In this document: positions 53,801 through 60,485 of the stretch, piece by piece
How the letters are laid out: each line of letters begins with the position of its first letter
How positions within the stretch are numbered: the stretch's first letter is position 1
Source of the DNA: Symbiodinium natans
Taxonomy: Eukaryota > Sar > Dinophyceae > Suessiales > Symbiodiniaceae
Length of the DNA stretch: 64,000 bases
NCBI GenBank assembly: GCA_905221605.1
Contig: CAJNDS010000462.1
Coordinates: 62,001 to 126,000 of the forward strand
Direction of reading: 5' to 3'
The notes under the pieces: model-generated
The model's database searches: none
Told to the model about the DNA's origin: nothing
The model's input: only the letters and a program-made list of their open reading frames with translations
Translations under genes and position numbers: made by a program

Positions 53801-54409
53801 TACGGCTCCAACAAGGCCTGGGAGAATAAAAAGGTCAATCATGAGGGCCTGGCTCGCATGGCGTTCTTCGACAAGAATGCCGACGATCTCGTCCTGGCCG
53901 GCCTCATCGACGACCCCAACCTCGAACCTATGGGCTACGCTTGGCTCGGCAACTTCATGGGCGTGAAGGAGTTCGCCCGGATCATCCGCGTCACCCGTGC
54001 GGTTTCCCACATCCTCACCTTTACGGAGGGCATCATTGGCATCCCGGACTTCGATGAGGAAGAGCATCTGGCAGTCTTTTTGGCCGAGATCCTCTCTGAG
54101 AATTATGGTGGGGCAAAGGAGACGTGCCGAAAGATGAAGGAATCGGCAGAAGCGTCCCGGGCCGCTCAGGCGCGGGCGGATGCAAGAAAGACATCGCAAA
54201 ATGCCCCCCGTTATGGGGAGGCCGATCGTGACACGAATCGTGGCTGGTCGTGGAGCGACAACTCTTGGTCGCAGGACGACTGGCATTCCTCAAGTTCCTG
54301 GCGTGACCGCCAGTGGCAGGATCAAGGATCCTGGTGGAGCTCGGGGAGTCGCAGTACGGAGCACTCCCGTGGACCTTGGCGCTACGACCATCGAGATCGC
54401 AGCTGGTGA
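44747..54409 (+). CDS. Retrotransposon ORF2: Pol plus dioxygenase-, methyltransferase-, SGNH- and KptA-like domains
   Basis: Open from 44747; residues here are numbered from GTG 44861 (3182 codons to the stop). In order: HHCC zinc site (H134, H138, C145, C148); integrase D179, D241, E272 (only 30 residues between the last two); RT with D767 and YVDD at 856-859; repeated module near W937; RNase H D1194, E1238, D1332. Beyond the usual copia end: HxD...H...R (H1542, D1544, H1609, R1618) typical of 2OG-Fe(II) oxygenases; a class I methyltransferase-like segment with PC (C1736) and E1783 as in cytosine-C5 enzymes; SGNH-like S2030, N2107, D2214, H2217; KptA-like R2477, R2549-G2553 and H2604; a CxxC-x10-CxxC zinc ribbon (C2833-C2850); a Trp/Ser/Arg-rich tail. 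No internal stops. Confidence 0.88.
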   Translation, partial: GGSLRFSRTTNFVRGFSENCRPIGPAEAFAGAAEERDPVVEHPDPEISAAINEVPPIDIPKEKLKRPGWVSHPNAKYLIVGHKPKTFRTATPRFPRCEVRSTWLFREGSWVKVEDKVNVRELDNKVARLEGNPILSLTIFEDPDVEPDSDNEGNARSLAEADLKAEAKSVEHLFSHRPKNPFCEVCQRAKMLAPQARKKGGSSTIVSKAFGDHITVDHIITRDLRDHGFQDERVALVVKDVFTKFRYVYPSPTKSSDQCFEDLLHFLGQEDAVGVFYSDNAPELHAAIKSLGVRHVTSREYVDTNKSVIEREIRTILEGTRSNLVQAGLPDKLWPLAAQHHAMALNATKRLDNGIVPWEARYGEPFSGIMIPFGARVLYWNNPKQNIPASSKFAPTGVEGIFLGYHVQPGFVWKEEYLVTPVKGCDFAFEIGNFPILRSKRMELLPGDFTFPMRSEQLALQESLRKPTLSDQDCSWGGTDGAGPRAPPGDSPDEPLPPPGVPDLDGSDLKDRLSEYLDQVAKENEDYVPEDVGAVEDWLGRDAPGSSKEATSVPKASSTLPRHDPKTMPDGKKVPKGYNWDGVRLVRDKKGSKRPPDTPSEFWHMYSKAQREADIERFERKKAREAEEDARKALRDSPAMPVIAEPDPEPHRDRMASLYWAKLGQVASEMFAAVARVVGPKEIESTPAAKEAMDREWKKLADTSCWLEKKVREYRDVAAEAKHKNVKAHFGKIFEICSVKGDELPDGHPQKKWKGRSVFQGNNVQDENHDHAIFAELGSSPASMEAGKIIDVFGSQPGYVKQQADGIAAYTQALFKGIETWVRLPRNRWPKEWSGYEDPVCPLRLALYGHPDSGGIWERYCTEQLESVGFTAVLPDIWHSVFYHAELDLLLVVYVDDFKMAGPQDKINKGWELIAKVIDMEPAEVLGRYFGCHHVEQNRVQLSREDHPFAYVFDKKHASPAADYQVRPNRKEDFWEVDAELAAVVRHHIYPRRKLYVPTQDDVSKFPHISCQRITVFDDGRDPIHDDLNQGGPADQSGWWTGRTYFPITEVSDEDFSHALAAKHNKPKRSKAEAKREARQSKFKSTESISQGKTPSMTVPVNVVYYDMRDFLVSCVDRYCELAKVDKKSLKHVATPFHENRVAKVLENNEPSGKLQPIASRVLMKVLFAARMARWDLLRATQALASRVTKWSRDCDVALHRLISYINSSLEVRMRGFIGDRIQDCKLWMFCDADHAGSHDSKSTSGCALYLVGPNTYFPLNAFSKKQTSITTSSTESEVVAANQGIRAQGLPSLSLWIFLWREVASRTASYQARPKTKPNQRENDIIARIDPELDEIRYGECRADGRSVSDLNGLKVHLSPKFAVQLLEDNQATITILLKGDSEKLRHTDRTQRISFAWIKQQFERNFFEMINVDTKEQVADIFTKPFADRGKWEHALRLIAHVDAPLQGGRQSKAHESDAHLINKPVVHAHPVVKPSGDPCAVAAELTKDRDFSTKALLRVAQIMYPNKTKRKMIKLDNRSYYHIFGQWSYGGMQGVTKATRRWPQIARFLNGVVQAHAPKDFTWNSVLLNSCTSASVHKDHGNAKDSMSFALSVGDFKDGELWFADPLVSSEDAIVRVGPNGKRLKGRAVSTLNKAIIFDPRNLHCVLPFTGTRFSIVAYTSRSQDALQDQELNSLKSLGFRLPPRAASAASAREYSRPLGFKRIIVEFCCSPNSKLGQDRSARQGCYVLRVTSEDDVLKDSTLTSVVQKISTLCDEGGASKPILVYASLPCTGGCPWNRMTPDSPKWEQHQELFCKLLKQFRKFIRKLKEYKPQVAFELPKDCDYWKWDHVQHMVNDLGLEFYRCDGCMLGIMNHQGLPLRKAWTIASSIPLQRLAAHKCDRSHVHGESRGQDLKDSENYSHAMTDCIHIDWKSFCDRRSNYAACAQQLFSCNHKHVCARKTEQTNALAACCILAAEFCAPDMEATNAGIVAPTEVLRQWWDRRLWETSLSSEYRTMAPFQEDEASVNNFYKYLPRPLACEYALSDVREAGLVAKIGKLTDQGLAMLQPESTRGRLRYLVIVADSTTTFLTEGNWKTDLLADIKANRGNAFPHHLGVEYIPTWGANLTRLVELAVGKITQLERETGASGQVSIDLMMIWNGNEFVGERGLFLDPGFKSKTEWLRGYPHMAKGSWEFIGPKVLREIGKLADLQSRASVGTVLLTSATDAANYYLPRDWGTIMADLLDYAAQLGLAVKHFNTPASQIRKFDHFHFQEDSAYRLQLLRWLGFTARIMVLRHQCSFFKEADIDLVLQNYGHVSKPNVKLAVDAQVEEKLLNHFRRGRVEPTHQPLVEADPWDDIYFQGPQEQFPDTAPNHFVHRDFKDHVHLGDGEYVTREDYDEMIKKSEENAPRPGEAVAVPSSSSTARETKEKLLARGEVYSRQRTDPESSAPKRAKKGPREAAYDEPIKSGYYTTDDDWCLVDMLGLDWDTIHLCPPEGEAEWIDILQDEMPNFKYIHIPQHHKTALSGIVRGKIVSGLQGDGLWCSTRKILEAWNKKTNKDYGLGMLLTVVKNDNRSRFQLRIDRNHPLAEYYGLEGYPTLIRANQGISKDAMKGVPDSILAEAWFSMIPEAEMDEHSATWEGRPVLPLEKIPRRLYHRTYKDRAFAILDSCFIPGHHTANAFVYFADREVGPGENVPGVRSDRPVEIVINTMEALRQGAGLFYSRSEGVLCREAISGSTVLYIRDTRTDEILWSAADGPEGQEEEENAPHVEEAESSGSMVVEAVGPFQEAQEEPDVEHEEAPLVKEEFDVPILEEVESIVPELPPLHVRFNTDADVIEVSPSGRNRLTEGQLQVVPDEGMATRSTAPATQAPRPGWNRGITQIQCVNCGKLRLEGQHKCFHCGYYVTRGATQSAFRMWMARERSHVLDALAAQFGKGLWEMDAAKIRQAAGTHDLRGQQSVDGRAIMLARQNLKGIMKHGYTSMVDKFDQDDTYAIHAIKGGWTRRRLTIQDCVACAYLPNQGRSREQRELGYGSNKAWENKKVNHEGLARMAFFDKNADDLVLAGLIDDPNLEPMGYAWLGNFMGVKEFARIIRVTRAVSHILTFTEGIIGIPDFDEEEHLAVFLAEILSENYGGAKETCRKMKESAEASRAAQARADARKTSQNAPRYGEADRDTNRGWSWSDNSWSQDDWHSSSSWRDRQWQDQGSWWSSGSRSTEHSRGPWRYDHRDRSW
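44789..44823 (+). promoter_or_regulatory. Candidate -1 ribosomal frameshift signal
   Basis: Slippery heptamer G GGT TTT at 44789-44795 in the ORF1 frame, a 9-nt spacer, then a stem GCCGCCC / GGGC(C)GGC (44805-44811 with 44816-44823) closing an AATA loop. The ORF1 stop UAG begins in the loop. A slip would place ribosomes in the ORF2 frame, open from 44747. Confidence 0.6.
49400..49750 (+). other. 2OG-Fe(II) dioxygenase-like domain in ORF2
   Basis: VHKDHGN, then GDFKDGELWF, then FDPRNLHCVLPFTGTRFSIV: the HxD iron ligands, the G-x-x-x-G-G-x-L-like strand, the distal His and the 2-oxoglutarate-binding Arg in the right order and spacing (1542 to 1618). TET/JBP-type base oxidases share this layout; so do prolyl hydroxylases. 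Substrate cannot be read from the sequence. Confidence 0.6.
49850..50560 (+). other. Cytosine-C5-methyltransferase-like domain in ORF2
   Basis: IIVEFCCSPNSKLG resembles motif I, ASLPCTGG motif IV with catalytic Cys1736, FELPKDCDYW motif VI (Glu kept, ENV not), and GLPLRKAWTIAS a motif VIII-like segment. Retrotransposon-borne DNA methyltransferases have been reported in dinoflagellates; whether this belongs to that family needs a profile search. It could be an inactive relative. Confidence 0.5.
50800..51620 (+). other. SGNH-hydrolase-like domain in ORF2
   Basis: LVIVADSTTTFL places Ser2030 after a beta strand (block I), WNGNEF has the block III Asn2107, and FDHFHF has the D-x-x-H pair (D2214, H2217) of block V. 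Spacing of about 185 residues from Ser to His fits an SGNH esterase. Esterase domains occur in some other retroelements. Confidence 0.5.
52085..52960 (+). other. KptA/Tpt1-like RNA 2'-phosphotransferase domain in ORF2
   Basis: ALSGIVRGKIV matches the LSkxLRH start with the His lost; LIRANQGIS matches IRAxQGHS with the second His lost; LYHRTY matches LYHGT. The fold is convincing, but two conserved His positions are changed, so normal tRNA 2'-phosphate removal is doubtful and a binding or altered ADP-ribosyl role is possible. Confidence 0.6.
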
Positions 54410-54696
54410 GTCCTGAGTTCCGCTTTTCTGATAAAGTAGCTTAGCATCTTGACCACAACGCTCTGTTTTCCTTTCTTTTGAGGTCGATGCTGAGTGAACC
54501 ACTGTATTGCACGAGCCACCTTTGTATCCCCGCCAGCGTTTCAAATTTCTTAAGCTGGTGCGCGGTGATCTGTGGCGTTGAACCTGAATTAAAACTCGGG
54601 TGAGCGCACTTTGAACATACAGTAGAAGAGCAAAATGCAGCACGTAGTGCTTGCCGTGGATTCGTTGACTGCGTTTCAGCATTCTCACGCTTCAAC

Positions 54697-54704
54697 GAGG
54701 GGGG
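54697..54704 (+). promoter_or_regulatory. Polypurine tract
   Basis: GAGGGGGG immediately before the TG of the 3' LTR, the usual plus-strand primer position. Confidence 0.75.
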
Positions 54705-54850
54705 TGTATTTTATATCTGTGCATTCCCTCCACTTTTGCTTCCATGTGTGTTGCACTTACTTGTGCCGCTCAAGCCCTCTGAGTAAAAAGGTTAGGCGCG
54801 CCCCTGCTCATGGCTTAACGGATAACAACTGGTGGATTTCCCAAACTATA
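54705..54850 (+). repeat. 3' LTR (146 bp)
   Basis: Same length and ends as the 5' LTR with one substitution. CCCTAAA units begin at the next base. Confidence 0.92.
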
Positions 54851-54967
54851 ACCCTAAACCCTAAACCCTAAACCCTAAACACTAAACCCTAAACCCTAAA
54901 CCCTAAACCCTAAACCCTGAACCCTGAACCCTGAACCCTGAACCCTGAACCCTAAACCCTAAACCCC
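54851..54967 (-). repeat. CCCTAAA/CCCTGAA array
   Basis: Directly follows the 3' LTR and runs to 45 bp before the exon at 55013. The last CCCTAAA units before the 5' LTR (41151-41170) are probably the other half. Confidence 0.93.
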
Positions 54968-55012
54968 TACATTGTATAAAGCAAGCTCGACGCCGCTGGG
55001 CGCTGGGCTCAG

Positions 55013-55075
55013 GCTTCTCGCCTTTTGCCGCAGACCTCTTCGACATCTACGAGGCTTTGCGGCCCAAAGTCAAGG
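55013..55075 (+). CDS. Condensation-domain exon after HHxxxDG (FSPFAADLFDIYEAL)
   Basis: Acceptor GGGCTCAG|G, donor G|GTTCAGGG; 2+60+1 nt. The peptide matches the helix after the active site (..ll.dl..lYea), which follows DGxS closely in the family, and the phase complements the exon at 41022. The two exons are 14 kb apart because of the retrotransposon. Confidence 0.8.
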
Positions 55076-55368
55076 GTTCAGGGTTTCGGGTTTGGGGTTT
55101 GTGGTTGAAGGCTTCTAAGGGGTTCAAGGGTTAAACGGTTTAGGGTAGAACGGTTTAGGGTTTTGCCGGGGCTTCCGGGTTTTGAGTTGACTGCTGCTGC
55201 GTGGGCAAGTTGCGCAGGACCAGTAAGTTAAGAAACGGCACAAGAGCCCGTAAGGAACCCGAGGTACCTACTCCACTAGGACCCCCGCAAAACTTTTGCA
55301 ATTTAACCTATGGGTGGCTTCGGCTGACTACTTGGGGCTTGTGGTGCAGGATCACTGTGCGTATCCCT

Positions 55369-55459
55369 CAAACCCTAAAACCCTAAAACCCTAAACCCTA
55401 ACCCCTAACCCCTAACCCCTAACCCCTAACCCCTAACCCCTAACCCCTAACCCCTAACG
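55369..55459 (-). repeat. CCCTAAAA then CCCCTAA array
   Basis: A few CCCTAAAA units, then about ten CCCCTAA units (7 bp with four C), a variant not dominant elsewhere. Confidence 0.92.
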
Positions 55460-56130
55460 ACAGAGCGACAGACCCCGAACGCTCGGCCGAGGGCCTTACA
55501 GCCCGAGCGAAAGAGAAACGGAAAGGTGAGGGTTAAGCCTCACCGTCTGTCCTGGACAGGCCAACGGACATCGGCCTATTTTACGACAACGTCAGTACTA
55601 AGGGATGGCCGGCACCCAGACCACCTTTAGCGCAGCTAAAGTATAACCCCAAATCGTAACCCTTTGCCTCCGAAAAGGGGTCAGGGTTTTGGGTTCAGGG
55701 TTTGCCGGCCACCCCCCCCCGAAGGCCCCCTGACCCCTGGTGGCTGGATTCCTGGACTAGGAGGCTGGCGAGGGGTCCAGGCAGGCTGATTGCTCAATTT
55801 GGGGTTTTGACCGATTTTTCGAGCCACCTCCGGACCAAGAGCCCCGGACCCGGGCCAAGGGTTTCTGGGCGCCAAGGGCCCCCGAACCAACCCGGGCCAA
55901 GGGCCCCACCCCCCTGCCTTGCCCAAGGCCTAAAACCAAGACCCTCGTGGACGGCCCTCCGGGCCAAGCGCCCCGAGCCAAGAATCCCACCAAGGGCCCC
56001 AAGAACCCGCAGAGCCAAGGGCCCGCCCCTTTTTTTGGGCCAAGGGCACCCCCCCAGCCAACGGCCCCCAAATAGGGCAGTGGGCCCCGAATTCGACTAG
56101 ATCCCGGAAAGCCCAGAAACCCCCCAAATC
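55460..56130. other. GC-rich low-complexity tract; no gene
   Basis: From about 55690 to 56060 the sequence is dominated by GGGCCAAGGGCCC-like words and gives long Pro/Arg-rich ORFs on both strands, which are composition artefacts. Confidence 0.5.
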
Positions 56131-56590
56131 AGCAAAGGCCTCTACGGGTTCTGACGCCGAAAAGGTCTGAAAGCTTAAACGCTAAACCCTGCAAAGGCCT
56201 TCAAGCAAATAAGGGCCTCTACGGGCCCTAACGTGCCGAAGGCCCGAAAAGGGCCGAGGCTACCCCGAACCCCAGCTTAAACCCTAGCGATTGAAATACT
56301 CATTGGCGAAAAAGAATTAATAGGTTCCCTGACCTTCAAATGAATAAAGCCTCTACGGTGCCTGACACGCCGAAGGTCCGAACAGGGCCCCGAGAGACCC
56401 CAAGAGCCACCAAAAGGCTTAAAAGGCCCCAAGAGCCGCCAAAAGGCTTGAGGCCCTTAAAAGGGGAACCCAGGAGGCACCAAGGGTTTCCCTGACCTTC
56501 AAATAAATAAGGGCCTTTACGGGCCCTGACACGCCGAAGGCCCGAAAAGGGCCGAGGCTACCCCCAACCCCAGCTTAAACCCTAACAGCG
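56131..56590. repeat. Four degenerate copies of a module of about 60-100 bp
   Basis: CCTCTACGGG-like anchors at 56139, 56216, 56350 and 56514, followed by CTGACACGCCGAAGGCCCG and AAAGGGCCGAGG. Two copies extend to a shared GCTACCCC...CCCCAGCTTAAACCCTA end. They could be a decayed tandem or dispersed family. Confidence 0.7.
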
Positions 56591-56754
56591 CAACTTTAAC
56601 AACATCAAAGCGAGCATCAGGGCACAAGAAAATAAATTCCATAAACCCTAAACCCTAATAGAGTATAGTTTGGGTGGCCGGGGTTGGTTGACGGGCAACG
56701 CGAGCGCGCGGCCCGGGGTGTTTCACACCCGAGCGCGCGCCCTCCCCTGACACA

Positions 56755-56808
56755 CCCTAAACCCTAAACCCTAAACCCTAAACCCTAAACCCTAAACCCT
56801 AAACCCTA
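56755..56808 (-). repeat. CCCTAAA array
   Basis: About eight perfect units. The ORF that starts in it (56808-56993) ends in another array and is not supported. Confidence 0.93.
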
Positions 56809-56969
56809 TGGGTTGCTGCACTACAACCTTGGGGCATCCTGTGGGCCTGGTGCCTTATAGAAGGTCGCAGAGCGGGTTCCGAGACCCAACCTCACTGAAG
56901 CTCGGCGAGCCGTGGACCCCAGGACCCGAAACCTCAGACCCTCCGAAACCCTTAGAAACCTTGAACTCC

Positions 56970-57045
56970 CTAACCCTAAACCCTAAACCCTAAACCCTAA
57001 ACCCTTCATCCTTAGCCCTAAGCCCGAAACCCGAAACCCGAGCCC
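56970..57045 (-). repeat. CCCTAAA/CCCGAAA array
   Basis: Five CCCTAAA units, then CCCTAAG and CCCGAAA, upstream of the exon at 57058. Confidence 0.9.
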
Positions 57046-57057
57046 TTAAGCCACCAG

Positions 57058-57134
57058 GATTTCGGGTTTCCAAGGCTTTGACGAAGAAGGCCCACGGGAT
57101 GCCACCGGCCAAGAACGACGAGTTGAGTGGCTCG
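57058..57134 (+). CDS. Candidate condensation-domain exon (GFDEEGPRDATGQERRVEWL)
   Basis: Acceptor CCACCAG|G, donor G|GTTTTCC; 1+75+1 nt open. Position after the FSPFAADL exon and the ...rveWl ending fit the stretch before the LP-x-D-x-PR segment. Confidence 0.52.
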
Positions 57135-57419
57135 GTTTTCCTTTGGCTTAGGGGTTTGGGGTTTGGGGTTTAGGGTTCAGGGGTCTAGGGTTTCGGGTTT
57201 TAGGGTGAAGCTGTTTAGGGTTTAGGGGTTCTGGTTTAGGGTTTTTTGGGAATCTGGGGTTTGGTGTGTAGGGGTTCAGGGTTAGTTGAAGTTCCTTCTG
57301 TTCGCTTGAGGATTTGTCTTTACGACCGGTTTAGGGTGTTAGCTTGTGGGATGGTGTGTGCACGGGATTGATGTCCGGACAAGCCCTGGAGGTCACTTCC
57401 CCTTTGGAAGTGGCAAGTG

Positions 57420-57632
57420 GACCCTAAACCCTAAACCCCAAACCCTAAACCCTAAACCCTAAACCCTAAACCCTAAACCCTAAACCCTAAACCCTAAACC
57501 CTAAACCCTAAGCCCTAAACACTAAACCTTAAACCCTAAACCTTAAACCCTGAACCCTAAACCCTGAACCCTTAACCCTGAACCCTAAACCCTACACCCT
57601 AAACCCGAAACCCTAAACCGTCAACCCCAAGG
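57420..57632 (-). repeat. CCCTAAA/CCCTGAA array
   Basis: About 30 C-strand units with several single-base variants. Confidence 0.95.
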
Positions 57633-57656
57633 ATGTGGTTGGCTTTGGTCCTTCAG

Positions 57657-57732
57657 GGTCGCATCGTTAAGGGCCCCCACCTCCCCAGAACCGCCACCTG
57701 CAAGCACAGCAGGAGCTTCCAAACAGACATGG
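57657..57732 (+). CDS. Candidate exon (VASLRAPTSPEPPPASTAG)
   Basis: Acceptor CCTTCAG|G, donor TGG|GTTTAGGG; 1 nt plus 25 codons. Pro/Ala-rich, so probably a loop or linker. Eleven TTTAGGG units begin at the donor. Confidence 0.5.
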
Positions 57733-57810
57733 GTTTAGGGTTTAGGGTTTAGGGTTTAGGGTTTAGGGTTTAGGGTTTAGGGTTTAGGGTTTAGGGTTTA
57801 GGGTTTAGGG
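57733..57810 (+). repeat. TTTAGGG array starting at a splice donor
   Basis: GTTTAGGG followed by ten further perfect units. Confidence 0.95.
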
Positions 57811-57955
57811 ATGGAGATGCGTATTCTTGGAGGGTGGGTAGCCTGCTTCCTTAACCGTAGGGTTTTACAGTTTGGGGATAAGGTGCTTAGGGTTCAGGGC
57901 TGAGGGGCCCCTAAGCAAAGCCCAGGCATTTTGGAGAGCCGCGTGAAGGACTCCT

Positions 57956-57975
57956 GGGGGGGGGGGGGGGGGGGG
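57956..57975. repeat. Poly-G run at a composition boundary
   Basis: Twenty G, after which base composition turns abruptly to AT-rich. Confidence 0.85.
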
Positions 57976-60485
57976 CATTCAACATCAAATGTTAATACAT
58001 CACAAGGTTTTTATATTGTTCAAACACTGATCAACTATAGTTAATTATGTTCTGGATCACTTGCGGTTAATATCTAATAATCACCGAAACCATATGTATG
58101 TTTACAATGGCTGAAAGTTATCAAATCGAGAATATAAATTACAAAAATTTGACAAATCACGATCTGTATACAGTATAAATGTTTTCTATGATCGTGTAGA
58201 TAAATGGAAGTATTTCTTACTATCAACAAAATTTGTCAGTTGCATTGAACTTATTATATATTTTGGTGATACAATATTATTATATCATATTGGGTCTATA
58301 CATCATTAATATGATTTAATAATGGAGTTTAGAAATGGCAGTGTAACTTATCGTTTATATTTTCTGATATAGAGCTTTCCAACAACTATTCGATCCTGAA
58401 TTCTTCAAATAATCTATACTGCCAATTTGTAAAAACTTTATTCAGGTATTGTTAAAATACCATTTATACACTTGTAGATGTTTTCTGAACTTAATATATT
58501 TTCACGTGGTACTTTGTTTAAAAATTCATGATCTTCTGGTGATAGATATATTGTTTCGGCAATATCAATAACAAAGTTTTCCTATTCATATGTGTTGTTG
58601 GAATATTATTGGATAATTGATAATTTTATGATGAAATTGAATCTTGTTCTTCAGCAATAACATGATGAATATTGTTTTGATATTTTTCGTCTTATATCTT
58701 TTCAATTCGATCTTGCGTTGCTTTTTCGAAATAGCGTCAAGTTATATAATCATATAAATATTACCCGGAAAATTATTTAAATCCATAAAGTATTTTCTAA
58801 TCCTGTTGCACAAAAGGTTAAGATTTTGAAATGCAAGTTCCAATAATAAAATATTAGTTTTCACGCATGAGAGACAATCAAAAGATATACCAATGAAACA
58901 TCTTCAAGGATATTCAATGAATTACAAAAATATGCAAGATTATCCTGTCTTAGTTGTTTGTAGTTGATAGTAGACCTCCACGGGGTCGAAGTTATAACAG
59001 GTATTCATGATCCAGTATGGTTTAATATTCCAAATTCCTTGAGATAAGTAGACAAGCGCAAGAGTCAATAGATTATGCGCACAGTAGGAATTAGGAGTTC
59101 GCATCTGGCAGAATGTTCAGGGCTTGCCAACCTGCAACGCTGCACAGAAACCTATTAGCTCGTTTTGTTCACTCTCTATGGTGTGTCCAGCCTGGCATGC
59201 CCTTTTCCCCAACGCCCCTTACGCTGTACATTTTGTACTGATGATTTTCCTGGATATAATAACAATTAGTGGTGGAACTGGTGGAAGTCATGGTATTCTT
59301 GATGGTAGTCATGAAGCTGATTTTTGTACTTGTAACGGTGGTGGTGGAACTGGTGAAAGTGATTTATCTATTTTGTGAAGCGGGGGTATTGGTTCACCTT
59401 GGTTTTGATGAACAAGGAAGAATATAATCTGTTTCTTAATGTTTTTAAAGTGTCATATTGTGATTTTTTTAATTTTGTCTGTTGATGTTGTAGTGTTTTC
59501 TAAAAGTCAAACACCTTCTCTTTTTTTAGCATCTTTAGGCTTGTTATCTTTTCATGAACCAAGTTTTATCAGTTTTTGTAGTAGGTTAAGACTGAAGTTA
59601 CCCGCATCCTCATTACATGTTTCTTTCAATGTTGTATCTTCATCATACAAAATTCCATAACACATTACTAACCCCACATAATGTTTTCAAGATGAGTTGG
59701 TGACTCAATATTTCTTAGCGTCGTTTATTATTACTATTTCTTATCTAATGGCATCATCAGATGAGTTTTCAACAATCAAACTGTTCAGGATTTTGTTTAT
59801 AGCTGTTTTTACGTAATGTCCTGTTGATATAAGAGAACTTGTAGTTGCAGCAAAACTTTCAATTGGATAACTTTTTGATGCGTTTTATGAGTTTTATGTG
59901 ATACATTTTATCTATATAAGTACCATCGAATCCTGTTAAATGAATACAATGGACACTTACTTCTTGATAAACTTTTACTAGAACACTCTGATTATTCATA
60001 TATGTATATATGTATATGTATATGTATTGCAATATTATGTATCAGAAACATTATTACAATTCAGTTAAAACATTCTTTAGTACCATTCGTATGTGCCATA
60101 TATCTTGCCGATGTAATACAAAAGCTGAAAATGTATTCGTCAACTTTTCAACAAGTATTTCTATGTATTTGTTGTCCTGTGAAAAAGAGTACTATCATAC
60201 TTTCTGCTTTCTAAAGCTCTACAATTATGAACTGATGAAACAATAATATCACCGCCAGGTAAAATACGACTTTCTAATTTTCATCCGCGTGTAATTTCCC
60301 AATAATACAGTTGTATTTTGACTTTCATCAATATTGTATCTGCGCAATTTTCTATCTGGTTGCAATAATACTTCCAATATCACATCCCCGATTTTGTGTT
60401 TTCTTAATATTTACTTTCTGTATATTCTACTTCAGGCCAGAAAGATAATTAGAATCCTATTTGCGCAAGTTAATTCATCAACGGT
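57976..60485. other. AT-rich island, no gene recognised
   Basis: About 2.5 kb of strongly AT-rich sequence with short ORFs only (59124-59378 has Gly-rich and Cys-containing words; others are Ile/Tyr-rich). Base use is unlike everything else except 63245-63480. It lies inside the last intron. Confidence 0.7.

Larger units (their letters stand above)
41176..54850 (+). mobile_element. Ty1/copia-type LTR retrotransposon, 13.7 kb, apparently intact
   Basis: Two 146-bp direct terminal repeats differing at one base enclose two long ORFs with gag, protease, integrase, RT and RNase H in copia order (integrase before RT). A GAGGGGGG polypurine tract abuts the 3' LTR. The element sits in a CCCTAAA array within the intron between two condensation-domain exons, in the same orientation as the host gene. 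No clear 5-bp target duplication: the flanks are AGTCT and ACCCT. Confidence 0.92.

Noticed and set aside
45159-54290. Minus-strand and alternate-frame ORFs inside the retrotransposon
   Set aside because: Shadows of the 3182-codon frame; none shows domain motifs.
55702-56127. Pro/Arg-rich ORFs on both strands
   Set aside because: Products of GGGCCAAGGGCCC-like low-complexity sequence.
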